NCBI RefSeq assembly: GCF_001591445.1
Contig: NZ_BCUX01000039.1
Coordinates: forward strand, 1-45,475
From: Neobacillus drentensis NBRC 102427
GTDB taxonomy: Bacteria > Bacillota > Bacilli > Bacillales > Cytobacillaceae
DNA: 45,475 nucleotides
Reading direction: 5' to 3'
How positions within the stretch are numbered: the stretch's first letter is position 1; each line of letters begins with the position of its first letter. This document shows, piece by piece, positions 38,563-45,475 of this stretch. Below the pieces are notes generated by a model that saw only the letters and a program-made list of their open reading frames with translations, was not told where the DNA came from and did not search any database. The position numbers and the translations under genes are program-made.

Positions 38563-39558
38563 ATGAATTTCTCAACTTTACCCAAAATTGAACTTCACTG
38601 CCATTTAGATGGTAGTCTTAGACCTAAAACAATTATTGATATCGCAAAGAGAGAGGGAATCAGCTTACCCTCCATGGAAATAGAGGGCATTCAAAACGAG
38701 CTTATTGCGCCAATAGAATGTGAATCCCTTGATGAATATTTAGAGAAATTTTCTATCCCTAATTTGGTAATGCAATCAAAAGAAAATCTTAAAAGGATTA
38801 CCTTTGAACTTTTTGAGGATGCGGCACTGGAAAATGTGAAATACATGGAGGTAAGATTTGCTCCACTCCTTCATACGGTTGGAGGATTAGATGTTGAAGA
38901 GATCATCCAAAGCGTCTTAGCTGGAATGAAAGATGCCGAAAAGCTATTTGATATAAAGGGAAACTTGATTCTTTCCTGCATGAGGACCATGTCTGTGGAC
39001 AGTGCTTTTGAGGTCGTAGAGAAGGGGAAGAAATTCCTTGGAGAAGGTGTAGTGGCCATCGACTTATGTGCATCAGAAGAGGAAGGGTTTTGTGGAAAAT
39101 TCGTGGCACCGATTGCCTTAGCTAGACAATATGGATATAGAGTAACAATCCATGCGGGTGAAACGGGCGTTGGAAAGAATGTATTAGAGGCTGTTGAATT
39201 ATTGGGTGCAGAAAGAATTGGACACGGCGTATTTATCAAGGATTGTCCTGAGGCATATAACATCGTGAAGGAAAAGCAGGTCGTGCTTGAAATGTGCCCT
39301 ACAAGTAATGTTCAGACCAAAGCAGTAAACCAGTTCCGTGAACATCCAATCTATCAGTTTCATAAAGATGGAATAAAGGTAACTGTAAATACAGATAACC
39401 GAACGGTATCTGATACAACGATGGCGAATGAATGTAACATTGTATTTAAAGAATTCAATATAAGTGAAGATGACTATAAGCAAATTTACCTTAATAGTGT
39501 TAAAGCAAGCTTTGCTGATTCCGAAACAAAGGATAGGCTAAAAGAGTTCATGGCTTGA
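38563..39558 (+). CDS. add: Adenosine deaminase
   Basis: 331 aa zinc TIM-barrel enzyme converting adenosine to inosine and ammonia. Zinc and catalytic motifs are ELHCHLDGSL (two His), TIHAGE (His and catalytic Glu), GHGV and NTDNR (Asp). AGGAGG ribosome site. The gene is directly controlled by an adenine riboswitch, which links expression to surplus adenine. Members of this family that deaminate adenine itself also exist, so adenine deaminase activity is a lesser possibility. It is a single-gene unit with a strong terminator. Confidence 0.92.
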   Translation: MNFSTLPKIELHCHLDGSLRPKTIIDIAKREGISLPSMEIEGIQNELIAPIECESLDEYLEKFSIPNLVMQSKENLKRITFELFEDAALENVKYMEVRFAPLLHTVGGLDVEEIIQSVLAGMKDAEKLFDIKGNLILSCMRTMSVDSAFEVVEKGKKFLGEGVVAIDLCASEEEGFCGKFVAPIALARQYGYRVTIHAGETGVGKNVLEAVELLGAERIGHGVFIKDCPEAYNIVKEKQVVLEMCPTSNVQTKAVNQFREHPIYQFHKDGIKVTVNTDNRTVSDTTMANECNIVFKEFNISEDDYKQIYLNSVKASFADSETKDRLKEFMA

Positions 39559-39593
39559 TTGCCGTTAATAGGGCTAAAACCTAAATTTTAAGC

Positions 39594-39641
39594 AACAAAA
39601 GGTATGAAACCTAATCTGGTTTCATACCTTTTGTTTTATTC
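39594..39641. terminator. Strong intrinsic terminator between convergent add and psuG
   Basis: A perfect 18-bp stem, AACAAAAGGTATGAAACC with its complement, loop TAATCT, followed by TTATTCT. It lies between the two convergent units. Confidence 0.9.
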
Positions 39642-39706
39642 TAGAAGCTAGATTGAATCTGCAAGCAAGTACAAGTGGCAGCTGCCTATAAAAGTTTATC
39701 TACTTC

Positions 39707-40621
39707 TTATTTCAAGCCATTAAAACTTACAGCTATTTGAGCTCCGACAACGGCATTGTTTTTAACTAAAGCAATGTTTGCCTCCAAGCTCTTGCCTTCA
39801 GTTAGTTCTTTCACTTTGCCAAGCATGAACGGTGTTACATCTTTACCGGCAATTTTGCGTTCATCTGCCTCTTTTAATGCTGTTTCAATGATGCCATTAA
39901 TAAATTGCTCATCCATGGCGTGTTCTTCAGGAATCGGATTCGCAATGACAGCGCCGCCTTTAAGACCTAAATCCCATTGTACTTTTAAAGTGGAGGCGAT
40001 TGAATCCACATCATCCGCACGCAGGTTTAACGGGAATTCGCTTGTGCGTGTAAAGAAAGCAGGGAGTACATCGGTTTGATAACCAATAACAGGTACACCT
40101 TTTGTTTCAAGATATTCCATTGTTAACCCTAAATCTAGAATCGATTTAGCACCTGCACAAATGACGGCCACCTTTGTTTGTCCTAGTTCTTCTAGGTCTG
40201 CAGAGATATCCATGGTAGTCTCGGCACCGCGGTGAGCCCCGCCAATACCTCCGGTTACGAAGATATGAATATCTGCTAACTCAGCGCAAATCATTGTAGC
40301 TGCAACGGTTGTGGCACCCAGCTGTTTTGTCGCAATCAAATAAGCTATATCGCGTCTTGATACTTTTGCTACTCCAGAACTTTTTCCGAACATTTCTAGC
40401 TCTTCGTCAGATAAGCCAACTTTAATTTTTCCATCAATGATCGCGATAGTTGCCGGTACTGCTCCGTTATCACGGATAATTTGCTCTACTTCACGTGCTG
40501 TTTGGACGTTTTGTGGGTATGGCATACCGTGAGAGATAATTGTCGATTCTAAGGCAACGATTGGTTTTCCTTGTTCCTTGGCGATACGTACTTCTTCTGA
40601 TAATGTAATGTATTGTTTCAA
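39707..40621 (-). CDS. psuG: Pseudouridine-5'-phosphate glycosidase
   Basis: 304 aa, the family length. It splits the C-C bond of pseudouridine 5'-phosphate to give uracil and ribose 5-phosphate. Typical blocks are [47 protein letters not shown], the catalytic-Lys region [23 protein letters not shown] and [15 protein letters not shown]. The start is TTG 40621, seven bases after GGAGGAA, and its first bases overlap the stop of the kinase gene (TTGA), so the two are coupled. Last gene of the BMP-kinase-PsuG operon. Confidence 0.95.
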   Translation of the reverse strand: MKQYITLSEEVRIAKEQGKPIVALESTIISHGMPYPQNVQTAREVEQIIRDNGAVPATIAIIDGKIKVGLSDEELEMFGKSSGVAKVSRRDIAYLIATKQLGATTVAATMICAELADIHIFVTGGIGGAHRGAETTMDISADLEELGQTKVAVICAGAKSILDLGLTMEYLETKGVPVIGYQTDVLPAFFTRTSEFPLNLRADDVDSIASTLKVQWDLGLKGGAVIANPIPEEHAMDEQFINGIIETALKEADERKIAGKDVTPFMLGKVKELTEGKSLEANIALVKNNAVVGAQIAVSFNGLK

Positions 40622-41754
40622 GATAATTCCTCCATGTCTTTTTGTAGTTGTTCTGCTGATAAATCCTGTCTTACTGTATAAGATGATTGTAGGGTTTTAG
40701 AAGCATTCATACTCCCGGTATTAGCAATTTCAATCAATGATTTCCCCTCTAACCAAGAGTAAATAACAGCGGAGGAAAAAGCGTCTCCCGCACCTGTTAC
40801 ATCGATGACTTCATCAACTTCAATAGGAGGAACATGAAAAATTCCCTCTTTTTTATTACCAATCATCGAGCCTTGTTTTCCATTCGTAATTACGACATTG
40901 GCTATCCCTAGTGCCAGCCATTTGCCCACTGCGTTCTTCCAATCTTCCTCATCCTTGATTTCCATTTGGAAGTATGTTTCAGATTCATCCCGGTTCGTAA
41001 TGAGCCAGGTAACACCGTCTAAATTATCCGGTAACCGATTCATCTTTGGTGATGAAACAGGTATTAACACAATCGGTAAATCATGGCTATAGGCAAAAGA
41101 ACACAAGAATTGAATCGCTTCTTTCGGACAGTTTAAATCGACGATTATACATTTTGAGCGACTCAGTAGAACATCATGTTTACGCAGTAAATCAGGTGTA
41201 ATTGCCTCGTACACTTCCATATCCGCTAACGCAATAATTAGTTCACCGGTAGCATCTAAAACAGCCGTGTAGGAACCTGTTGATTTTTCAGGGAATTGCG
41301 TGACGGTTTCTAAGTTCATGTAAAGAGATGATGAATCTTCAATGACAGACCAGTCCTTATCAGCGCCGCTTGTAGAAATTAATGATACGTCCATCCCGAG
41401 CCGCCCTAGGTTTTCAGCGATATTCCGGGCAACCCCGCCTGCATTTTGAGTAGCGTAAATCGGATTGGAAGTACCTAACTGGGCTTTTTCTTTGATATGG
41501 AATTTACGGTCAATATTAGCCCCGCCTATACAAATAACCTGTTGCGATTCATTTAAAATATAAGCTCTTCCTAGAATATTACCCTTTTTAATTAAACCAG
41601 AAATAATATTTGCAATGGAAGGCCGGGATAATCCTAATATCTCGGCCAGTTCCTGTTGAGAAACATAGGGGTTCTTACGTATTAAATCGATAATCCATTG
41701 TTCTTTATCATTCATTTCTTCAGGCACAAACTCACCCCATTTAATCTTGTACAT
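40618..41754 (-). CDS. psuK: PfkB-family pseudouridine kinase with N-terminal helix-turn-helix
   Basis: 378 aa. An N-terminal winged helix-turn-helix (about 15-70: [36 protein letters not shown]) is fused to a PfkB kinase domain (about 73-375) with the [10 protein letters not shown] opening, [13 protein letters not shown] and the [12 protein letters not shown] motif bearing the catalytic Asp. It would phosphorylate pseudouridine for PsuG. The fusion suggests it also regulates, perhaps its own operon. Start uncertain: the ATG at 41754 has AGGA directly abutting; later GTG/ATG codons (10 and 14) are alternatives. It follows the BMP gene by 11 bp. Confidence 0.9.
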   Translation of the reverse strand: MYKIKWGEFVPEEMNDKEQWIIDLIRKNPYVSQQELAEILGLSRPSIANIISGLIKKGNILGRAYILNESQQVICIGGANIDRKFHIKEKAQLGTSNPIYATQNAGGVARNIAENLGRLGMDVSLISTSGADKDWSVIEDSSSLYMNLETVTQFPEKSTGSYTAVLDATGELIIALADMEVYEAITPDLLRKHDVLLSRSKCIIVDLNCPKEAIQFLCSFAYSHDLPIVLIPVSSPKMNRLPDNLDGVTWLITNRDESETYFQMEIKDEEDWKNAVGKWLALGIANVVITNGKQGSMIGNKKEGIFHVPPIEVDEVIDVTGAGDAFSSAVIYSWLEGKSLIEIANTGSMNASKTLQSSYTVRQDLSAEQLQKDMEELS

Positions 41755-41765
41755 TCCTTGTACGA

Positions 41766-42836
41766 TTACTTTGGACTAAAAGTTTTTAATTCTTTACGTG
41801 TTTCAGGGACCTTTACTGCACCTGATTTAATCTTTTCAACCCATTCTTTGATGGCGGCTTCGGTAGCTGCTTTGTTTGCTGCTTTTGCATTAATAGGGGC
41901 TAAGCCAACACCATCTTCTGCTAAACCATATAACGCAACTTCGCCGCCAGGGAAATTACCCTCTTTAGTTTTTGTTGCAAGGTTTTTAACAGCTATATCC
42001 ACGCGTTTTAAAGCGGATGTTAGGACAACATCCGGACCCATGTCAGCTTGGTCACGGTCTACACCAATTGCCCAATATTCCTTGCTGGGATCCTTTGCCT
42101 TCCGGTCATTGGCCTCTTTGAATAGACCGACACCGGTTGCCCCTGCTGAGTGAAAGATAACGTCCGCTCCAGAAGAATACATTTTTGAAGCGATAGATTG
42201 CCCAAGTTCGGCCTTGTCAAACGCACCTGCATATTGCACGTCCACTTTTACCTCTGGTTTGGCCGCTTTAACACCGGCTAAGAAACCAGCTTCGAAACGT
42301 TCAACTACAGGGATTTCCATGCCGCCAATAAATCCGATATGGTTCGACTTTGTTGTATTAGCCGCTGCTATTCCCGCGAGGAATCCAGCTTCTTGCTCTT
42401 TGAAAAGAATACTTGCAACGTTTGGCTGTTTTACTTCAGCGTCAACGATTGCGAATTTAGAATCTTTTTGTTGTTTTGCAATTTCTTCAACTGCTGCCGG
42501 CATCAAGAAGCCAATCGCATAAACTAAGTCAAATCCTTCACGGGCAAGTTTGTTTAAGTTCGTTGTATAATCGGCATCTGATTTAGATTGAAGGTAATCG
42601 TAGCCGCCTTTACCTTTTTTCATACCGTTTTCTTCCCCGAAACTTTTGAGACCTTCCCAAGATGATTGGTTAAAGGATTTGTCATCAACACCGCCGATGT
42701 CTGTCACCATTGCTACTGAAAAGCTGTTTTTTGCATTTTCTTTACCTTGGTTGTTATTGCTTTTTCCACAAGCACCTAATATTGCCCCTGTAGCAAGAAC
42801 GAGTGATAGTGCAATTCCCACTTTTTGTTTTTTCAA
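41766..42836 (-). CDS. BMP-family nucleoside-binding ABC lipoprotein
   Basis: 356 aa. Lipoprotein signal with lipobox LGAC (Cys at about 23), then the basic-membrane-protein/PnrA fold: VAMVTDIGGVDDKSFNQSSWEG, YAIGFLMPAAVEE, IGFIGGMEIPVVERFEAGFLAG and FHSAGATGVGLFKEA, known in relatives to bind purine or pyrimidine nucleosides. Start TTG 42836 after AAGGGGGA. First gene of the pseudouridine operon, so pseudouridine is the likely ligand. The cognate permeases and ATPase are absent here and must be encoded elsewhere. Confidence 0.92.
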   Translation of the reverse strand: MKKQKVGIALSLVLATGAILGACGKSNNNQGKENAKNSFSVAMVTDIGGVDDKSFNQSSWEGLKSFGEENGMKKGKGGYDYLQSKSDADYTTNLNKLAREGFDLVYAIGFLMPAAVEEIAKQQKDSKFAIVDAEVKQPNVASILFKEQEAGFLAGIAAANTTKSNHIGFIGGMEIPVVERFEAGFLAGVKAAKPEVKVDVQYAGAFDKAELGQSIASKMYSSGADVIFHSAGATGVGLFKEANDRKAKDPSKEYWAIGVDRDQADMGPDVVLTSALKRVDIAVKNLATKTKEGNFPGGEVALYGLAEDGVGLAPINAKAANKAATEAAIKEWVEKIKSGAVKVPETRKELKTFSPK

Positions 42837-42884
42837 AATAAGTTCCCCCTTATGATGTATGTTTGGTTAAAATAAACGCATTCG

Positions 42885-42947
42885 TAAACTTTTGTTTAAA
42901 AATTAAACTTATGTTTGGATTATAACTCTAGACCTATTTTAGGTCAA
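42885..42947 (-). promoter_or_regulatory. Promoter of the pseudouridine operon with dyad operators
   Basis: On the minus strand: TTGACC (42947-42942), a 17-bp spacer, TATAAT (42924-42919). A palindrome GACCTA-TTT-TAGGTC (42931-42945) covers the -35/spacer. Two dyads AAAC-N4-GTTT (42886-42897 and 42905-42916), 19 bp apart, follow the -10 across the start region. Both are well placed for repression, possibly by the helix-turn-helix kinase itself. Confidence 0.7.
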
Positions 42948-43028
42948 CCCATATTATCTATAATTTTTCTTAGTACAATGCAGACTAAGCCTGACAAATT
43001 TTAGTATGCTCTATTCGTCAAAAAAAAT

Positions 43029-43056
43029 AAGGGACTCCAATCGACAGGAGTCCCTT
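43029..43056 (-). terminator. Intrinsic terminator of the HAD gene
   Basis: AAGGGACTCC pairs perfectly with GGAGTCCCTT across an 8-nt loop; the A-run at 43020-43027 gives the minus-strand U tract. Confidence 0.9.
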
Positions 43057-43069
43057 TAAAAATATCCAA

Positions 43070-43867
43070 TTATATGATTTTCTTCAGCTTTTCCTCCAAT
43101 AGGCCAACCTGAATAAGCCCGTTAAAAATTCCGTTTTGTGAAGATGAGGTAGTGACGATATCCGCAACAGCCTTTGCTTCAGGAACAGCATTCCCCATCG
43201 CAATTCCAGTGCCGGCTGAAGACAACATCTCCAAGTCATTCAGTCCGTCCCCAAAAGCATAGCAATTCTCATTATTTATATTTAAAACTTTTAACAGCGC
43301 CTGAATTCCAATAGCTTTTGAAGCCCCCCTTGGAAGAATATCGTAGGCGTATTCATGCCATTTCACAAAATCAAAATCAGGAAAGAGATCGACATACAGC
43401 TGGTGATTACTAGTATCACAGTATAAGTGTCCTTGGTAGATAGGCTTTTGTTTATAAAAATGATGATTGACCTCAGGATAGGTCATCATTAAAGTGTCGA
43501 AACTACTTTCAATTAACGGATGATTGGATGCACTTACCTTAATATCTTGATCACTGCAGTAGGCCAAGGCATCGCCGTTTTCTGCTGTCCTCAGGGATAA
43601 TGAATGAAGCCGATTCGGATTCATCGGATTCGAATAAATTTCTTTCCCATTATATACGACGTATTGTCCATTCATGGATACGTATGAATCAATATTTAAT
43701 TCCTTTCGGATCCAATAAAACATTTCCGGTACACGACCAGTCGCAATAACTGTATGGATTCCTTTATCTTGGAGTAAACGAACGGCGGTCTTTGTTGATT
43801 CCGGAATGATTTTATCCTCATTAAGTAATGTTCCATCAATATCGAAAAATACAATTAGTTTTTCCAT
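43070..43867 (-). CDS. HAD-superfamily (Cof/IIB) sugar-phosphate-type phosphatase
   Basis: 265 aa. Motif I FFDIDGTLLN (nucleophile and acid/base Asp), motif II Thr in VIATGR, motif III Lys in RGASKAIGI, motif IV GDGLNDLEML, and the large C2b cap between, all standard for the Cof-type group. These enzymes dephosphorylate sugar phosphates, flavin or PLP precursors with loose specificity. The start at 43867 follows GGGGGAAG; a longer frame upstream lacks a site. Downstream of the LacI gene on the same strand and carrying a LacI-type operator in its promoter, it is probably a target of that regulator. Confidence 0.9.
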   Translation of the reverse strand: MEKLIVFFDIDGTLLNEDKIIPESTKTAVRLLQDKGIHTVIATGRVPEMFYWIRKELNIDSYVSMNGQYVVYNGKEIYSNPMNPNRLHSLSLRTAENGDALAYCSDQDIKVSASNHPLIESSFDTLMMTYPEVNHHFYKQKPIYQGHLYCDTSNHQLYVDLFPDFDFVKWHEYAYDILPRGASKAIGIQALLKVLNINNENCYAFGDGLNDLEMLSSAGTGIAMGNAVPEAKAVADIVTTSSSQNGIFNGLIQVGLLEEKLKKII

Positions 43868-43955
43868 TGTTCTTCCCCCTGTCAAACACAACACTGCCGT
43901 TACGCTCCGTTTTCGGATCACGCCGGCTCGTGTTGTGATTTTCCTGCAAGGAAAG

Positions 43956-43984
43956 AATAATTTATGAAACGCGTTTCAGGTCAA
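43956..43984 (-). promoter_or_regulatory. HAD gene promoter with a LacI-type operator between -35 and -10
   Basis: The perfect palindrome TGAAACGCGTTTCA (43965-43978) lies between minus-strand TTGACC (43984-43979) and a weak -10 ATTATT (43961-43956). Its centre is GC, not the CG of a CcpA cre, so another LacI-family protein, such as the neighbour at 44072, is the likely binder. Confidence 0.6.
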
Positions 43985-44071
43985 GAAAGTTAATGTAAGT
44001 TTATTTCGGTAGCTAATGAAAACCTAGAATTTCGTACAGGACCAGGTTCGATATATCGATAAATAAAGAGA

Positions 44072-45037
44072 TTAGACAGTTTGCCGTTCAATTAATGTCA
44101 CGGGTATTTCCTGATAATAAGGCTCTTTTGTATCACTTAACCCTTGGAGAAATAATTTTCTCCCTATTTCCACAAGCGGGATTTCAATGGTCGTAATATT
44201 CATCATTTTTGCGATGGGCTGATTATTGAATCCGATGAGAGCCAGGTCACGAGGGATCGAAAAAGCTTGAGTCTGTGCGCAGGTAACAATCCCTGCTGCA
44301 ACCTCATCACTAGTGACTAACAAGGCTGTTGGCGGGTGAGTCATTTGTTTAATTCGCTCAATTACTCGTTCTCCATCTTCAAAATGTAGAGATTGCTCAA
44401 AAATATAATCAGCTTCATAAGACAACTGGTAGTCCGCGCAAAAGTCCATAAATGCCGCCTTTCTATTTCTGCTGTTCGTTCCTGAGTTTCTTCCAATACA
44501 ATACCCAATTTTACGATGACCTTTTGTGTATAGGTATTTTAATGCAAAAATAAAGCTTTTATAGTGATCCACATACGTGGAGGACACCATCTTGCCTCTG
44601 GTATCTTCACATAAAATAATGGGTCCATATGGTAAATACGCTTCTACTGTGCTCCAAGTACATATTCTTGAACAAATAATTAATGCATCAATCTGCTTTT
44701 GCTTTAGCATTTGCATGGCTTCTAATTCTCGGCTTTCTATATAGTTAGTTTGAAATAATACCAAATTGTAATTGTTTTTTAACGCTTCATTGGCTATGCC
44801 TTTTATTAACATGGCGAAGTAAGTGTGATCGATAAAGGGAACAACCACACCAATAAGAAACGTTTTCCCCATACTTAAATGGACGGCGTTAATGTTTTGT
44901 TGGTAATTACTTTGTTGAATGGCTTCCTGCACAGCTTTCCGTTTTTCCTCACTTACATACGGATGCTTATTTAACACTCGAGAAACAGTGGTTACAGATA
45001 CACCAGCCATCTTCGCCAAATCTTTAATATTTGTCAT
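44072..45037 (-). CDS. LacI/GalR-family transcriptional regulator
   Basis: 321 aa. N-terminal helix-turn-helix with hinge helix (NIKDLAKMAGVSVTTVSRVLNKHPYVSEEKRKAV) and a periplasmic-binding-like effector domain (LIGVVVPFIDHTYFAMLIKGI..., GYCIGRNSGTNSRNRKAAFMDFC, TALLVTSDEVAAGIV, LALIGFNNQPIAKMMNITTIEIP). Ribosome site AAGGAAGG. No sugar operon adjoins it; the nearest candidate target is the HAD phosphatase gene, whose promoter carries a LacI-type palindrome. Effector unknown. Its leader contains half of the dispersed palindrome. Confidence 0.92.
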   Translation of the reverse strand: MTNIKDLAKMAGVSVTTVSRVLNKHPYVSEEKRKAVQEAIQQSNYQQNINAVHLSMGKTFLIGVVVPFIDHTYFAMLIKGIANEALKNNYNLVLFQTNYIESRELEAMQMLKQKQIDALIICSRICTWSTVEAYLPYGPIILCEDTRGKMVSSTYVDHYKSFIFALKYLYTKGHRKIGYCIGRNSGTNSRNRKAAFMDFCADYQLSYEADYIFEQSLHFEDGERVIERIKQMTHPPTALLVTSDEVAAGIVTCAQTQAFSIPRDLALIGFNNQPIAKMMNITTIEIPLVEIGRKLFLQGLSDTKEPYYQEIPVTLIERQTV

Positions 45038-45055
45038 ACAATTACCTTCCTTAAG

Positions 45056-45070
45056 TGGTGCCTGACACCA
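45056..45070. repeat. Half copy of the dispersed palindrome
   Basis: TGGTGCCTGACACCA is exactly one outer arm of the repeat, without the other half. It lies about 18 bp upstream of the LacI start codon, inside the mRNA leader. Confidence 0.75.
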
Positions 45071-45182
45071 TAGTTAATCTTTGCATCATTGTATATTATC
45101 AGCCTGTCGTTTTGTAGTATCAGTATCTACAGCTGTTATATTGTGATCGAAGTAATTAATTTAATTATTATTAGAATAGTAG

Positions 45183-45211
45183 TTGACTTTACTTATATAT
45201 GATAGTAATAT
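45183..45211 (+). promoter_or_regulatory. rrn-type promoter P1
   Basis: TTGACT (45183-45188), 17-bp spacer, TAATAT (45206-45211). First of three tandem promoters pointing off the right end. Apart from these promoters and the half repeat, 45038-45475 holds no gene. Confidence 0.6.
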
Positions 45212-45274
45212 AGTAAATCTGATGAGGGCATTGCGAACGAGGTTATAAAATTCTCAGGAAAATTCCTTCACCAG

Positions 45275-45303
45275 TTGACAAGTATGACAACGAATGATAT
45301 GAT
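45275..45303 (+). promoter_or_regulatory. rrn-type promoter P2
   Basis: TTGACA (45275-45280), 17-bp spacer, TATGAT (45298-45303); the strongest of the three by consensus. Confidence 0.8.
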
Positions 45304-45348
45304 AATAACCTCGCTGATTTATTGAAGAAAGTTATTTTAAAATAACAT

Positions 45349-45377
45349 TTGACTTTATCGAGGCGGCGTGATAAGCT
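45349..45377 (+). promoter_or_regulatory. rrn-type promoter P3
   Basis: TTGACT (45349-45354), 17-bp spacer, TAAGCT (45372-45377), close to the leader; GC-rich stretch in the spacer as in other Bacillus rrn promoters. Confidence 0.75.
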
Positions 45378-45399
45378 GTTGTTCTGTCACAAAAAAATA

Positions 45400-45475
45400 G
45401 TTCTTTGAAAACTAAACAAAGCAGAAACGTCAACAAAATTTTATTAGTGGATCTTTCGTAAGAAAGTGAAGCTGA
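45400..45475 (+). other. Pre-16S rRNA leader with boxA-like antitermination site
   Basis: GTTCTTTGAAAACT (45400-45413) is the boxA-like sequence that precedes 16S rRNA in Bacilli, followed by AACAAAGCAGAAACGTCAAC, a typical leader. The mature 16S gene itself would begin beyond the window. Identification rests on this leader and the promoters only. Confidence 0.75.

Noticed and set aside
43965..43978. CcpA cre site
   Set aside because: The centre is GC instead of CG, so it fits another LacI-family protein better.
45400..45475. 16S rRNA gene inside the window
   Set aside because: Only promoters and a leader are seen; the conserved 16S 5' end is not reached.

Overview
The window reads as chromosomal DNA of a low-GC Bacillaceae species. 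Support for this comes from strong AGGAGG-type ribosome sites with many TTG/GTG starts, CcpA-type cre sites, proteins closely resembling Bacillus subtilis BmrA, TcyP and CatE, and an rrn-type promoter and leader at the right edge. A Neobacillus or Mesobacillus-like relative is my guess; the genus cannot be fixed from sequence reading alone. I see no transposase, phage gene, CRISPR array or tRNA.

Layout, left to right. (1) 50-3531: a BmrA-type multidrug ABC exporter broken by one in-frame ochre stop, followed by an OmpR/HisKA two-component pair. (2) 3532-7417: cystine symporter TcyP behind two identical palindromes, then a CatE-like ring-cleavage dioxygenase plus a flavin monooxygenase behind an MhqR-like operator. 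(3) 7418-9957: two kinds of palindromic repeat, two small minus-strand proteins, a DinB-fold protein and an NRDE/TANGO2 protein. (4) 10134-18956: a glycan-uptake locus with a YesM/YesN-type two-component system, a CUT1 ABC importer without its own ATPase, an MFS transporter and an (alpha/alpha)6-barrel glycosidase; a perfect cre lies inside a hairpin before the binding protein. (5) 19019-24590: an AraC regulator divergent from an APC-type permease and LacZ.

(6) 24752-33408 is the most unusual part. A sigma-54 activator with an altered GAFTGA loop (GAFTNA) and a cysteine cluster faces a textbook -24/-12 promoter with two phased enhancer dyads. The promoter drives a short-chain dehydrogenase, two proteins built like the two halves of glycine decarboxylase (GcvPA/GcvPB) but changed at most glycine-site motifs, and a sugar-type ABC importer. 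No gcvT, gcvH or lpd is nearby. I read this as an inducible catabolic route for an unknown imported amino compound.

(7) 33827-45475: an orphan branched-chain amino-acid-type binding protein, a mannosyltransferase-like GT4 enzyme with a PAP2 phosphatase, a diiron acyl-ACP desaturase with a long leader, adenosine deaminase under a transcriptional-ON adenine riboswitch, a pseudouridine salvage operon (BMP lipoprotein, HTH-fused PfkB kinase, PsuG), a HAD phosphatase with a LacI-type operator in its promoter, a LacI regulator, and three tandem rrn-type promoters running off the right end. A dispersed ~50-bp palindrome (GGTGTCAGGCACC arms) occurs five times plus one half copy, mostly at operon ends.
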